Assembly (NCBI RefSeq): GCF_003286085.1 | Contig: NW_020825294.1 | Coordinates: 9,362,001 to 9,426,000, forward strand | DNA length: 64,000 nt | Direction of reading: 5' to 3' | Source: Drosophila persimilis | Taxonomy: Eukaryota > Arthropoda > Insecta > Diptera > Drosophilidae | Part shown: positions 12,526 to 23,700 of the stretch, in pieces | How positions within the stretch are numbered: the stretch's first letter is position 1 | Layout of the letters: each line of letters opens with the position of its first letter | Made by a program: the position numbers and the translations under genes | Notes under the pieces: model-generated | What the model was told of the DNA's origin: nothing | The model's database searches: none | The model's input: the letters and a program-made list of their open reading frames with translations, nothing else

Positions 12526-12622
12526 GTAGCGTAGTGTAGTTACGTTCTAGACTTGTTTAGCACCAAATGTAGTGTAGTTTAGTGTGCTGCCCGTAGTGTA
12601 GCGTCTGCGTACTGTAGTGTTT
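12526..12622 (-). repeat. Repeated GTAGTGTAG motif in the Hsp60 3' UTR
   Basis: Four copies of GTAGTGTAG or close variants occur at about 12526-12540, 12569-12580, 12593-12602 and 12612-12621. In the transcript they read as ACTACACTAC-type words directly after the stop codon. The spacing is irregular. Confidence 0.55.
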
Positions 12623-12632
12623 TGTTTGTCTA

Positions 12633-14366
12633 TTACATCATGCCACCGAGGCCTCCCATGCCTCCCATCCCTCCCATGCCACCCATGCCACCCATGGCGG
12701 CAGCTCCAGCATCTTCGAGGGGCAGTTCGGTGACCACGGCCTCTGCGGTAGTCAAGAGCGAGGCCACACCAGCGGCATCCGTGATGGCTGTGCGCACCAC
12801 CTTGGTGGGATCGATGATGCCACGCTCGATCATATTGGCGTACTCGCCCTTCAGCGCATCGTAGCCATAGTCGCCGTCGAGGATCTCCACTTTGGCCACC
12901 ACCATGGCCCCGTCGACGCCAGCATTCTTAGCAATCGTGAGGCACGGCATACGCAAGGCACGACGAATGATTTCGATTCCCATATTTTGGTCCTCATTGG
13001 CTCCCTTGACGTCGTTCAGGCGGCTGATGCAGCGTAGGAGAGCGGTGCCACCTCCGGGCACGATGCCCTCCTCGACAGCAGCCCGGGTGGCGTTCAGAGC
13101 ATCGTTAACGCGGTCTTTCTTTTCGTTAACCTCCACATCGCTAGAGCCGCCGACACGCAACAGGGCCACGCCCGACGAGAGACGGGCCAGGCGCTCCTGG
13201 AATTTCTCCTTCTCGTAGGAGGACTTGGTCTCCGCGATGGCCTCCCGCAAGTTCTCAATGCGGCGATCGATCAAGGGACGCTGGCCCAAGCCCTTCAGCA
13301 GCATGGTGTCGTCCTTGGTGACGACCACCTCGCCGACACGTCCGAAATCGCTCAACTTGACATCCTCGAGGCGAACGAGATTCGCCTCATCGCCGAAGAC
13401 GATGCCGCCCGTGGCAATGGCCATGTCCTCTATTGTTTCCTTGCGATTGTCCCCGAAACCGGGGGCCTTGACGGCGCAGACCTGAAGACCGGACTTGAGG
13501 CGATTCAGGACCATGGTGCTGAGGGCCTCGCCCTCCACATCTTCCGCGATTATGACCAAAGGCTTGCGCTGAGCATTGGCCAGCTCCAAAGCGGGCAGAA
13601 TGCTCTGCGTGGTCTTGACCTTCTTCTCGCAGAACAGCAGAAGGGAGTCCTGGAACTCCACCTTGGCTCCCTTGGAGGAATTGATGAAGTACGGCGATAT
13701 GTAGCCACGGTCGAACTTCATGCCCTCGATGACCTCCAGTTCGTCGTTGAGGGTCTTGCCATCCTTGACGGTGATGACTCCGTCGCGGCCCACCTTCTTG
13801 ATGGCCTCGCTGATGAGATTGCCCACCGACTGGTCGCCGTTTGCCGAGATTGTGGCCACCTGGCAGATCTCCTCGGGGGAGTTCACCGGACGCGACATCT
13901 TCTTGAGGTTCTCCTTGACGGTGTCGATGGCTAGCATGACACCGCGACGGATCTCCACGGGATTGGCGCCACGCGAGATCTTCTCGAAGCCCTCCTTGGC
14001 AATGGCACGGGCCAGCACCGTGGCGGTGGTGGTGCCATCGCCAGCCTCTTCGTTTGTGTTGTTGGCCACATCCTGGACCAGCTTGGCGCCAATGTTCATG
14101 AACTTGTCCTTCAATGAGATGGACTTGGCCACAGTCACGCCGTCCTTGGTGATCTTCGGCGAGCCCCAGCTCTGTTCGATGATGACGTTGCGTCCCTTGG
14201 GGCCCATGGTCACGGCCACGGCATCGGCCAGGACATCGACGCCTTGCAGCATCATGGCGCGGACCTCGGGTCCGAACTTGACATCCTTGGCATAGCGACG
14301 ATAGCTATAGCCGGCCAATATGTGGTTGACCCTTGACCCACGATGGAACGCGCGCAGCATGGCCAT
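12633..14366 (-). CDS. Hsp60C: Mitochondrial chaperonin Hsp60, probably Hsp60C
   Basis: This group I chaperonin of 577 aa folds imported proteins in the mitochondrial matrix as a ring complex using ATP. The N-terminus (residues 1-26) is basic and hydroxylated and ends in RRYA, before the conserved mature start [13 protein letters not shown], so it looks like a cleavable mitochondrial targeting peptide. ATP-site motifs are intact: TMGPKGRN (53-60), GDGTTT (109-114, with D110 matching GroEL D87), and [13 protein letters not shown] (422-434, with D422 matching the catalytic GroEL D398), followed by PGGG (437-440). The C-terminus is the usual GGM repeat tail ending in GGMM. The frame has no interruption. 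Drosophila has Hsp60A and the paralogues B, C and D. I choose C from its mapped 25F location and the DIP neighbour; Hsp60C is known to be needed for tracheal development and fertility. The family is certain; the paralogue letter is inferred. Confidence 0.93.
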   Translation of the reverse strand: MAMLRAFHRGSRVNHILAGYSYRRYAKDVKFGPEVRAMMLQGVDVLADAVAVTMGPKGRNVIIEQSWGSPKITKDGVTVAKSISLKDKFMNIGAKLVQDVANNTNEEAGDGTTTATVLARAIAKEGFEKISRGANPVEIRRGVMLAIDTVKENLKKMSRPVNSPEEICQVATISANGDQSVGNLISEAIKKVGRDGVITVKDGKTLNDELEVIEGMKFDRGYISPYFINSSKGAKVEFQDSLLLFCEKKVKTTQSILPALELANAQRKPLVIIAEDVEGEALSTMVLNRLKSGLQVCAVKAPGFGDNRKETIEDMAIATGGIVFGDEANLVRLEDVKLSDFGRVGEVVVTKDDTMLLKGLGQRPLIDRRIENLREAIAETKSSYEKEKFQERLARLSSGVALLRVGGSSDVEVNEKKDRVNDALNATRAAVEEGIVPGGGTALLRCISRLNDVKGANEDQNMGIEIIRRALRMPCLTIAKNAGVDGAMVVAKVEILDGDYGYDALKGEYANMIERGIIDPTKVVRTAITDAAGVASLLTTAEAVVTELPLEDAGAAAMGGMGGMGGMGGMGGLGGMM

Positions 14367-14432
14367 CTACCAAAAGGATGTTTGGAAGTTAATTTTTTTT
14401 TGTTTATATCCGAAAGGTAATTTTTCACTCAC
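14367..14432 (-). other. Candidate 5' UTR intron directly before the Hsp60 start codon
   Basis: On the minus strand a strong donor, AAAA|GTGAGT at 14432, and an acceptor, TTTTGGTAG| at 14367, flank 66 nt. A branch-point-like TTAAC and a T/A-rich tract lie inside. The acceptor is followed immediately by ATGGCCATG. The size fits Drosophila short introns. Confidence 0.55.
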
Positions 14433-16124
14433 TTTTATTTTTTGTTTTTCTTTTTTCAAATTGAAATGTTTTTATTTTTTTTTTTTAAATTTGGAAAAAA
14501 CAATTTTTGTAAGAGATGCTTTTGCCTCGAACAACACAAACGAACTGAGAAATGCTAGCCAGGAAATTTGTGAGCTGCAAATTATAGGCAGGGCGCAGCC
14601 TACTATTTATCCGATTTGATTTTCGCCCAGGAAAAGCTGTGGAAGTAGATGGGAAATATTATTCGATCAAATAGGGTTTGGGTTTAGAGTCAGGGGAATG
14701 ACATTTACTCAAGAAAATTATGCTTTAACTTTATTTTAGAGAATTTTCCATGTAACACAATCTTTTCCTTTCCCTTTCTTGCAGCATTTTTTGTTAACAA
14801 TTATTATAATTAAAAGAGGACAATGTCTTGCAAATCATTGACTGGCGGCAACTGCCGTCACAGCATGGCGGACAAATTTGCACACAACTCCAAAGGACAC
14901 CAGAGCCTAAGACCACCAGCCTCCAGAGCCTCAGAGCCTTAGGACACAGTGCTTTTAGAGGCTCTGCCCCAGAGCTTGGCCTGACACTTTTCCAGGTAAT
15001 TAAAACACAAATATTAGCAAAAGTGGGAGGCACTTTTCGTGGCGGAGGCGGAGCCATTTTGCAATTTAAATTTTCATGAACAAGCTCCAGCGCCATTTGT
15101 CGCTGTCGTTCTGGTTGTCCTCAATGTCTGGGTGCCCATCCCCAGTGCGCTTTTCCCTTAACAGTTTTCAATTTTCCCGCTTACTTGTAAGCGCAGCTGC
15201 CAGAGATACTTCCGAAGGATACCCCGCACTCCACTCCACCCCGGCGAAGAGCTTATGTTTCTTCAGAGGATGTGGATTCCCATTCCCAAGGTTTGGCTTT
15301 TATTGTATTTCGGTCGTCGCTTGTCGTCGCACATTTTTACGACTATTTAAATGGTTTTCACTTTTCGGGTTACAAATTGTCGCACAGGTAAATGTGCGGA
15401 GAAAGTGGGCTTCCCAGGGAAAAGGATTTGAGAAAGGGCGATATATCTTTCGGAGTGGGTTAGCGGTGGGCTTTTGCAGGTACGCTCCTCTCTACAGATA
15501 TCATCCGTAACTCTTACACCTCCTAATGCTTAATTTCTACCATAAAAATACAGTCTTCAATGCTCCAAAAATCGAATAAACCACGCGACTGATGCATCTG
15601 ATTCAATTACAAGGGCAGCGCCCGAAATTAGTAGACATTAATATAACAACGGAACGCGCGCTGACCTATTAACCCAGCGCGCCCAACCCCAACCCCATGC
15701 CACTCATGACGCATCATTAGGGGAAAATGGCAACGAAATTAAAGGAAATTACCGCAAGGAAGGGTCCAAGGAGAAGATGTGGCAAATGAGGCACACATTT
15801 ATTTGAATGTAATCCATTATGAAATCGCATAATGAAGAGATTAGCACACGCATTCGCACAGCCCAGACCGCAATTAATAAATGACCCGACAAAAGGACAA
15901 GCCAAAGAGAAAGGAAAGGAAAGGACCTCCTCTGTCTGCCATTGCGTGCCAAAGAAATCCAATAAATTAGGCAAACGGTAATCATTAGTATTAGTTTAGG
16001 CACACACATATGACACTCGCGGATAAATCAGAGGAAAAGTTCTACGAAGGACTTTAAGAATTAATACGCGGTCGATTTTTTGGGTAGAAGTAAACGTGCC
16101 GCGACCTCAGGATAATCCAAGTCT

Positions 16125-16500
16125 CACTGGGAGAGAGAGAGAGGGTGGGAAAATTATGTCGAGCATTATAAAGATAATGAATTGAAGGACCCTCATAAAT
16201 TTCACGTTGAACAATAACTCAACAGCATTATTATTTCGATGAAGCAGCTGCTGGCCGCTTATTAACCCATTGATGACCCCCAGTCCCTCCCCCTTGCCTT
16301 TGTATAGGGACTCTTTTTTGGGAACAATGTGCCCGACTTTGCACTTCATTTAACTTTTCGACTTGCCGGGCCCCAAGGACGTTTGGCAGATGCGAGCGAT
16401 TCTCTGGCTCGCTCTCTCATCGATAATTAACCGCAAAAACTTGGCACGCAACGGGTCGGAGTGAGAGAGAAAGAGAGAGAGTGGTGGGGGGAAGGGTCAA
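16125..16500. promoter_or_regulatory. GAGA-rich candidate regulatory block
   Basis: Runs of GAGAGAGAG lie at about 16131-16142 and 16460-16482, with CTCGCTCTCTC at about 16408. The runs resemble GAGA-factor (Trl) binding sites, which are common at Drosophila promoters and Polycomb response elements. A GCCAT word (Pho core) lies farther right near 16708. The motif density is seen; the function is inferred. Confidence 0.3.
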
Positions 16501-19500
16501 AAGGGGGTCACTCTGTCTGAGCCTAAAGTATAAAGGGGTTAATGGTATGGCACAAAGTTTAATTAAAAATACGTGCTGTGGCCTTTTGGTGCTTGCAGGA
16601 TGCTGCCTCGGCCTTTTGTTTGCTTAAAGTGAAACTCGCTGCGAAATCCCGGGGCCAAAGTTGAAAGGAAAATTATAAGCGGCTTTTCTGAGAAGGTTTT
16701 GATTAGTTGATTGGGCCATAAAGAACAGGAAAAAATGGAATGAAAAGACCAGAAAAGAAAGGGTAAATGATTATTTATAGATAGGCGGGGATTATAGAAA
16801 ATAGAAGGTAAACAATGAGAAGCGGCATAAGTGCAACAGTTTTGGGAGGCACCAAGAAGAAAGAAATTAATACCTTTGCTGATTGAGATTTAATCAGAGA
16901 TACTAGTAATGGCATACATTTTGGGAAAAATATAACAAAGGGTGGAGATTTGTGAGGTAGAGAAGCGCTTAAAATTAAACAATTTACAGGAGACTTTTTC
17001 ATAGTAAAATTTTATAAATAAGGTTATTAAGATATTATAATAATTTTTTCTATGTTAGTTATAGTTATTATATCATAATCAGATCATGGGTCATACCGAT
17101 CAAGATAACATTTATTTCTATTTTAATTTATTTCATGCTTTATCCCAACACTTAAAAGCACTTAATACTATTATTACATTCAATTGGTTCGATATTTGAT
17201 TGATAAACATAAGAAATATTGATCAGTACATTTCTTTTTAAAATTAAGAAAATTACAATTACAAAAATTAAAGATTTCAACCAGAGCTTATTATGCATTA
17301 AATGGTAATTGTTTGTATTTTTAGATTGCATATTGTATATATTGTATGTTGTAATTGCTTTTAGTAAGTAACTCTTTTATGGTACTGTATTTTCTGGTTC
17401 GATATGAACTGCATTGATTCGATTGATCAATTAATATTTCAATGGTAAAAGAAAGCTATTCTAATAGGAATGTCCCTTCCAGTGCATTTATTTCTCATTA
17501 AGTCAGGAATCCTAAAAAGAATTTTGAAACTTTGAAACCACAAGGAGGTAAAAATGCTGGCTTTTCCCTGTTTTCTGAAGTAATATTTCCTTATATATAG
17601 AGATGACTAAATCTGGAAATTATTAAAGCTTTTTTCCCATGTAAAGACCATCACTTAGAACGGATTGGAGAAGTCTCAGTGAACCTGAAAGCCTGCAGCA
17701 TTTTTGTAGATGCATTGTGCCTATGAGAGATTTTATAGAAGCAAATATAAATATTAATATTTGATATAGAAAGTAACCAACATTTTAGTGCTTTGTTGAG
17801 GTCAAAATCAGTTTAACAGAAAAATGTTTTGTTCTTCCAAAAGAATAAATATAATAGAACCAAAGCAAGTCTAAAGTTTTTTGTAATGGCTAAACGTTTT
17901 TCCAGCTCTAATTTAAAAGTACCTCCAACTTTTCTCAATGATTTAGTAACTTTCGGTAAAAACTTAATATTCGGCAAACTTGAATGGAGCTCAAAAGCGT
18001 GAACGTGTGCTGCAACTAAAGTTGCAAGGATGTGTGGGCTTGCTGCGGTCAAAAAACTCCTCTGTACGCCCCATTTCCCCCTCTGCCCGCATTGCCCTTT
18101 GCAGTTGGCTGCACATTTTGATTAGCCAAAACGGCTTGCCCGTGAGGCCGTGGGGCTGTGGCTGCGACTGTGGTGTGTGTCCCCCCAGTGTGTCCAGCGC
18201 GCTGTCTGGGCACGGACTGCGCCGACCCCTCACATGAGCCGGAAGCGCATTATAAGGGGCATTTCCGGTATTTAGGTTAGGCCTCCTCCCAGTAACTTAT
18301 TCAGTCCAAGTCCACCCTCCCCTCCCCCAGTTTCACTTCGCCCCTAGTTCAACCAACTTTAACGCATTTTCCGCGCCGGAAGTCAGGTGGAAAAGGTCAC
18401 ACTGCGCCACCCACCCCACGTGTGAGGGATTTTTCCGCATAAGAAATGAACCGAAAAAGGATATCAACTCTCGACAAAAAGTTACCCAATCAAAAATTAT
18501 GCTGCTGTCTGAAAAAACAACTACCGGGCGGGGGGATGCGTTCCGAAGGCAATCATAAGCCCAGCCACATACTCGCACTCCCCTTCCCCTAAAACAAGAG
18601 ACGAGAAACTTTTGTCCAAGCCAAAAGTTTTCGCCTTAACCCAGTCAACGCTTTCCCGCCAAATGGCCAAAAAAAAAAAACACACAAAAAAACGAAAGGA
18701 AAAACGAAGTGGGAAGTGTCCAAAAAGTGTTTTAGGTTAAGCGCACAAAACTTTTTTTCCTTGCACCGAGAAGAACGATTTTTGACGGTCATTTTAATAA
18801 ATTGAAAACTGGCCAAAATGGGGGATATATGGTGGGGCAGGGGGGCGGATATATAGAGCGGATCTGGACTCCTGTTCCCCCAAAAAATCGATCGAAGCGA
18901 TTGCAACTTTCTTCCTGTAACTTCCTTCCTCCGCCTTTTCGGACTTTGTTTTTTTGGGAGAAGGGGCTCCAGCCAGGCTTTTGGCTCATAAAATCTGTTT
19001 ACAGGCTTATAAATAAGCGATGCGATTTGTTTTTCTTATAAAACTTTGTGTGCTCTTCCTCATCCTGTGTATCCTTTTTCGCCTTGGCCATAACTTATGC
19101 ATGTCAAGGACCTCTACAACAAAATACAAAACAAAAAAAAACTAAACAATATCTCTCTCTCTCTCTTGTGTTGGCCGAAAAAGTTTTTAACATTTTTATT
19201 GAGTTTGCTTTGTAATTTAAATTGTTTGTCCTCCAAACTTGTTGACACACAATAAAGGGCGGAGGGGCGGGGCGGGAGACCTGAGCATAAAAGATCCCTT
19301 TCATCGTGATAACAGCATAAACCAACGGCATTTTATCTCCTCTTTCCCGAGATGACTTTTCAATCAATCGCATCGAATGTTCATTGTAGCGTCTAACAAT
19401 TTGTTGTCTGCCTCAATGCCTGTACCCTCTCCCCCGAACAGACACGACAGACAGACAGACAGACACATGAGCAAACACACAGAGGGTCCTCCCCGCCTGT

Positions 19501-20568
19501 TGTCCTGGTCCTTCTCCTCCTGATGATGGCATAATCGAAGCTTTAATATATCCGTCAGCGACAGCCATGACGGGTGGGGGGAAAAGATGGAAAACCTGGG
19601 AAAAGCAATATGGGTTATATATATTGCGATGCTTCACAGAGAGAGAAGGACACGAGAGAAGGTCCTGCCAATATGTACATTAAATCACAACAACTTGTCA
19701 TTGCACAAACCGAACCTCCTCTTCTCTCCTCTCCCCTCCTGGTAAACCCCATTTTTCTCTGTCTTTCTTCAACATTTTCTGCTCTTACAATTGTAGACGT
19801 CATCGACGTGGCAAGACTTTGGAGGGGCTTTGTTGGTACCACTAAAGGATTCTCCTTGGGGAGCGTTACTCTATTTTAAAATAGATAAAATAATGGAATT
19901 AAAAGACTTTTAGGACATAAGCTATAGAAATTTATTTAATTTAATTTATTTAGCGAGTTCTGACTCGAATTTATACCTCATTTTTTAATCCTGCCGTCCC
20001 ACATTTTCTGTACTCTAAGAATAGTTCCTGCTTTTAAAACCCGTCCAAATTCAAGTCATATCCCTGCCTTTCCTAATTCAAATCCCTCTGGCATACTCTC
20101 CTCAAATGCAGACACAACAAACCTCTACCCACTTCCACTCGCACATACCACAAATCCCACAGCGCTTACTGCATTCTTCATGCCACACTTGAAAAAGAGT
20201 CTTGCCTCCCAAGTAGGTGCTCTCTCTGTCTATCTCTCCATCCCCCTCTCGAGTGTGTCTCGAATAACAACATAATTCATTTTGTCACTTGTATCTGTTG
20301 GTTATTAAATTGTTTTGTGAGCCGCCACCTCTTACCGCCCTGTCATCTTCTTGCGGCCCTCTTGGAGTAGCAAATTTATGCAAATTATAATACGCAAATA
20401 TACAAGTTATACGAGTATTCGGAGACACAATAAGCCAGAGAGAAGAGGGGCAGCAGGAGGTAGCAAGAGGTAGCAAGAGGGAGATGTGCGAAAATGTGAG
20501 AAAACAACGAAAACAAAGAAAAGAGCGACGGCATTAAGAGTAATTCGGCTTTTGGTCTGAATGGAGTC

Positions 20569-20745
20569 TGGGATGTGTGGCTCTGGCTGCTGTCCTGCCA
20601 CTGGGATATAACTCTGAGTCCTGTGACTGGGTTGTGGCGCTGGCTCTGGCTCTGGCTCTGGCTCCTGTGACTGGGATGTGGATGTGGATGTGTCTGTGGC
20701 TCCTGTGACTGTGATGTGGCTCTGGCTCCTGGCTCTTCAGAGTAA
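20569..20745. repeat. CTGGCT-based minisatellite
   Basis: Hexamer CTGGCT runs alternate with a longer unit close to GGCTCCTGTGACTGGGATG, which recurs three times with changes. A short related duplication (GGCTCTTCAGAG) follows at 20731-20764. The minus-strand translation is a low-complexity Ser-Gln stretch, which I do not take as coding. Confidence 0.65.
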
Positions 20746-23700
20746 AGATGTGGGCTCTTCAGAGCAGAAATGTGTGTCTCTGCAAAAGGAGTGATGTGGT
20801 TTGGTGTCCTTGCCGTATCCTGACATAATTGCAAACTGCTGGCAGTGGCAATATGCACTTTGCCAGCTGCACTGCACTCTATATATATATTGTATATGTA
20901 TGGGGGTATATAAAGTCGAGAAGTTGTCCGACATAATTGAAACAATTGCAATTGTTGTTGCCACTTCTCCGCCTTGCACCACACTCTCTTGCATTCTTTC
21001 TTTCATTTCTTTTGTGTGTGGCAACACAAGGCGAGGCATGAAATGCCTTTTGTGGGCCAAAAAGACATTGATAATTATGAAGTACACTGAGGAGGAAATT
21101 TTTTCATTTATTGGTGCGGAAAGCAAAACTAAAGCGGTAGAAAAGGGGGAATAATATGATAAGTATTTTCCATAGAAATATTAGTTTTCCACCAAATAAC
21201 TGCATTGAATACTATCTACGATTATAAAATACAACAATGCTGAATCAGGAATAAATTCCATAACAGGCTGTGTATTTTGTTATTGGATTAAGGGGACCGA
21301 AACTAGCCGACGAGTGCCCAAGGCCGAGTAGCCGAAGGATAGACCAATAGAGAATGGTATTTTGTTCCTGATCATATCTTGGTATTTTATAGTCTTTGGT
21401 ATGAACGATATCCCCGTTTGATGTGCATTTCTCCTGATGATTCTTTCCTTAGCTATAATCCCGGTGGATGTTTTTCCCAGTGTAATCACCAGCAGATATT
21501 TGACTGCAAATGGCAACAAGTTCAGCCTCTTTGCCATCCCCCGGGGGCTTCTTTGCTCTTCGCTTAAGCCGTTTTACGGTTCCTTTCTATTCAATAATCC
21601 ATTGGCCAACTGCCAAACAGTTGGCACTGTGCAGAACTCGGAAGCCATTCCAACGATTATGAATAATTTTTCTCTCTCTCTCCCCCAGCGATTTTCCACC
21701 CTTTTTTTTAGCCTCGCTTGTTTTTTCTAGCCTCTTTTTTATATGCTATATTTTTTGCAATATGAAAATGCATAAATTGAAAATGAAACTTGAACTTTAT
21801 GCAGCTAATTGAAGGCCTGGCAATTTGAAAAACTGTTTGGGTCAGCATTGAATTGATAGATGGTCGAGGGGATGGGGTTTTTTTCTGGGTTGAATTGGGG
21901 GCCCATTGATGGGTCTGCTTATGGCTCTGGCTCTGGCTCTGTCTGTTTATGGCTGTGGGGGTCTATCGTTGGGTCGACGGGTAATAGTTATGGGTTCTGG
22001 GGAATAAAATTCAATTTGACTCTTGGCTGCCATTAAATGAAAAAGGATCAGAGAGAACAACAGCGGGGGTAAATCGAGTAGTCTCTGTTGTGGGTGTTGA
22101 TTCAATTGCAGTAAAAATTTGGCTGCATTCAATGATTTTTCGGGGGCACAACCGATTTCCAGGGCAATTTAAAAGCGAAAACACACGCACAGAAAATCGA
22201 GTGGAACGCCGAGGCAATTAACATTGATGGAAGGCACTGAAATGGGTGGATACACCCCGAATCGAGGATTGGAGGAGCTGGAATGAAAGTCAATAAAATG
22301 CACCAGCAATTGCAAATGTCGAGACTTCAATCAATGTGTCTGATATTAAATTGGAGAACCATAGTCAAATGGGTTGCCTTCGTACTTAAGGGATTTTCGA
22401 ATAAAAAAAAAATAAAAGTTTTTGCATTGATACATTTCTCTTGGCACTTTATTCTCACTTTGACTTACTTTTGTTTTGTTTGTTAATCGTCACAAATTTT
22501 TCAGTTTATTCCCTTTGACGAACGATTATCAAATTTCACTCCGAACACAATAACACTTTTTCACATACTAAATCAAACGAGAAATGCTTTTTAGTTTGTA
22601 TGAAATTTCAGGCAAAGATTGCTGCTCTACAAAAATCATGAAAAATGTGTCTGACATTTTAACAACATAAAATCATACGTAACTAGAGAAGATTGTCATT
22701 TGATTTGGCAGCATAAATCGAATTTAATTGCTTTGAATTTGGGTCATTTATGGACTAGAAAAAGTCAAGTATTAATCTCTTTTTTTGTACAGAATGTTGC
22801 TTTTATGGAATGCTTTTTCAATGAGGGTTCCTCTGAGCTTACTGACCTTAAGTCGGGTGGATATTTATGAGAAACGTATAATGTTTTAAGAAAATATCCT
22901 GATTTCTCTAATTCCTCCTTAAAAGCTATTTTTCCTTTCCTTGCTTCCGTGACCTAAACTTTGAGAGAGTATTTGATTCATTTGATTCGTTTATGTGCGA
23001 AAATCTCTTAGGACGAACAATAATTTGCATTGTTTTTAAAGGAAGAGCCTCCCGGCGCCAACAGGTTCCAGCTCAGGTTTCTTTCCTGTTCCTGTTATTA
23101 AAATTAGTAAAAAATGTTAAGCAACCATTTCAAACAAAAATGTACACACAGGCTTTCGGGTACAATATTCTTGCTGCATAGTCTCCAGTCTGTCGTAGGT
23201 GGTAAGTGTCTGGTTCTTGCTATTCATTCACTTTCGATGTTCAACTCATTGTATTGGGCATTTGGCTTGTTTCTTTCCAAGTTCTCCACTTGAGGCTATA
23301 ACATTGCAGTTCGCATCCAATCCTCTGAAGAAGTGGCTTTCGATGTTCCCCGCATAAGTTAGAGCCGATCTTTTAGTATTATCCATTTCTTAACATTCTA
23401 AAACACTTTTGACTTAAATTAAGTTACAGAAGTATGATTGTCTCAAGTATGATTGAGACGCTGTTTATTCCCTTTTCTTGAGCATAGCAAGAATTGAGGT
23501 CTACCAGATGCCGGAGAAGGTGTAGTCATAGTCGGAGTTCTTCTCTCTCTCTAGGCGGGAAAATGTGAGTAGCTGATCTGTGGATATAGGAAACTGAAGC
23601 AAAAACTGAATTCATAATAAAATTAAATATGAAACAATATTTAATCAGAAATTTGTTCAAGCTCCAGGTCGCTCTAAGAAAATACACAAGAAATCTGATA

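Noticed and set aside
20385-20984. 199-codon minus-strand ORF
   Set aside because: Its middle is a Ser-Gln/His-Pro translation of the CTGGCT minisatellite.
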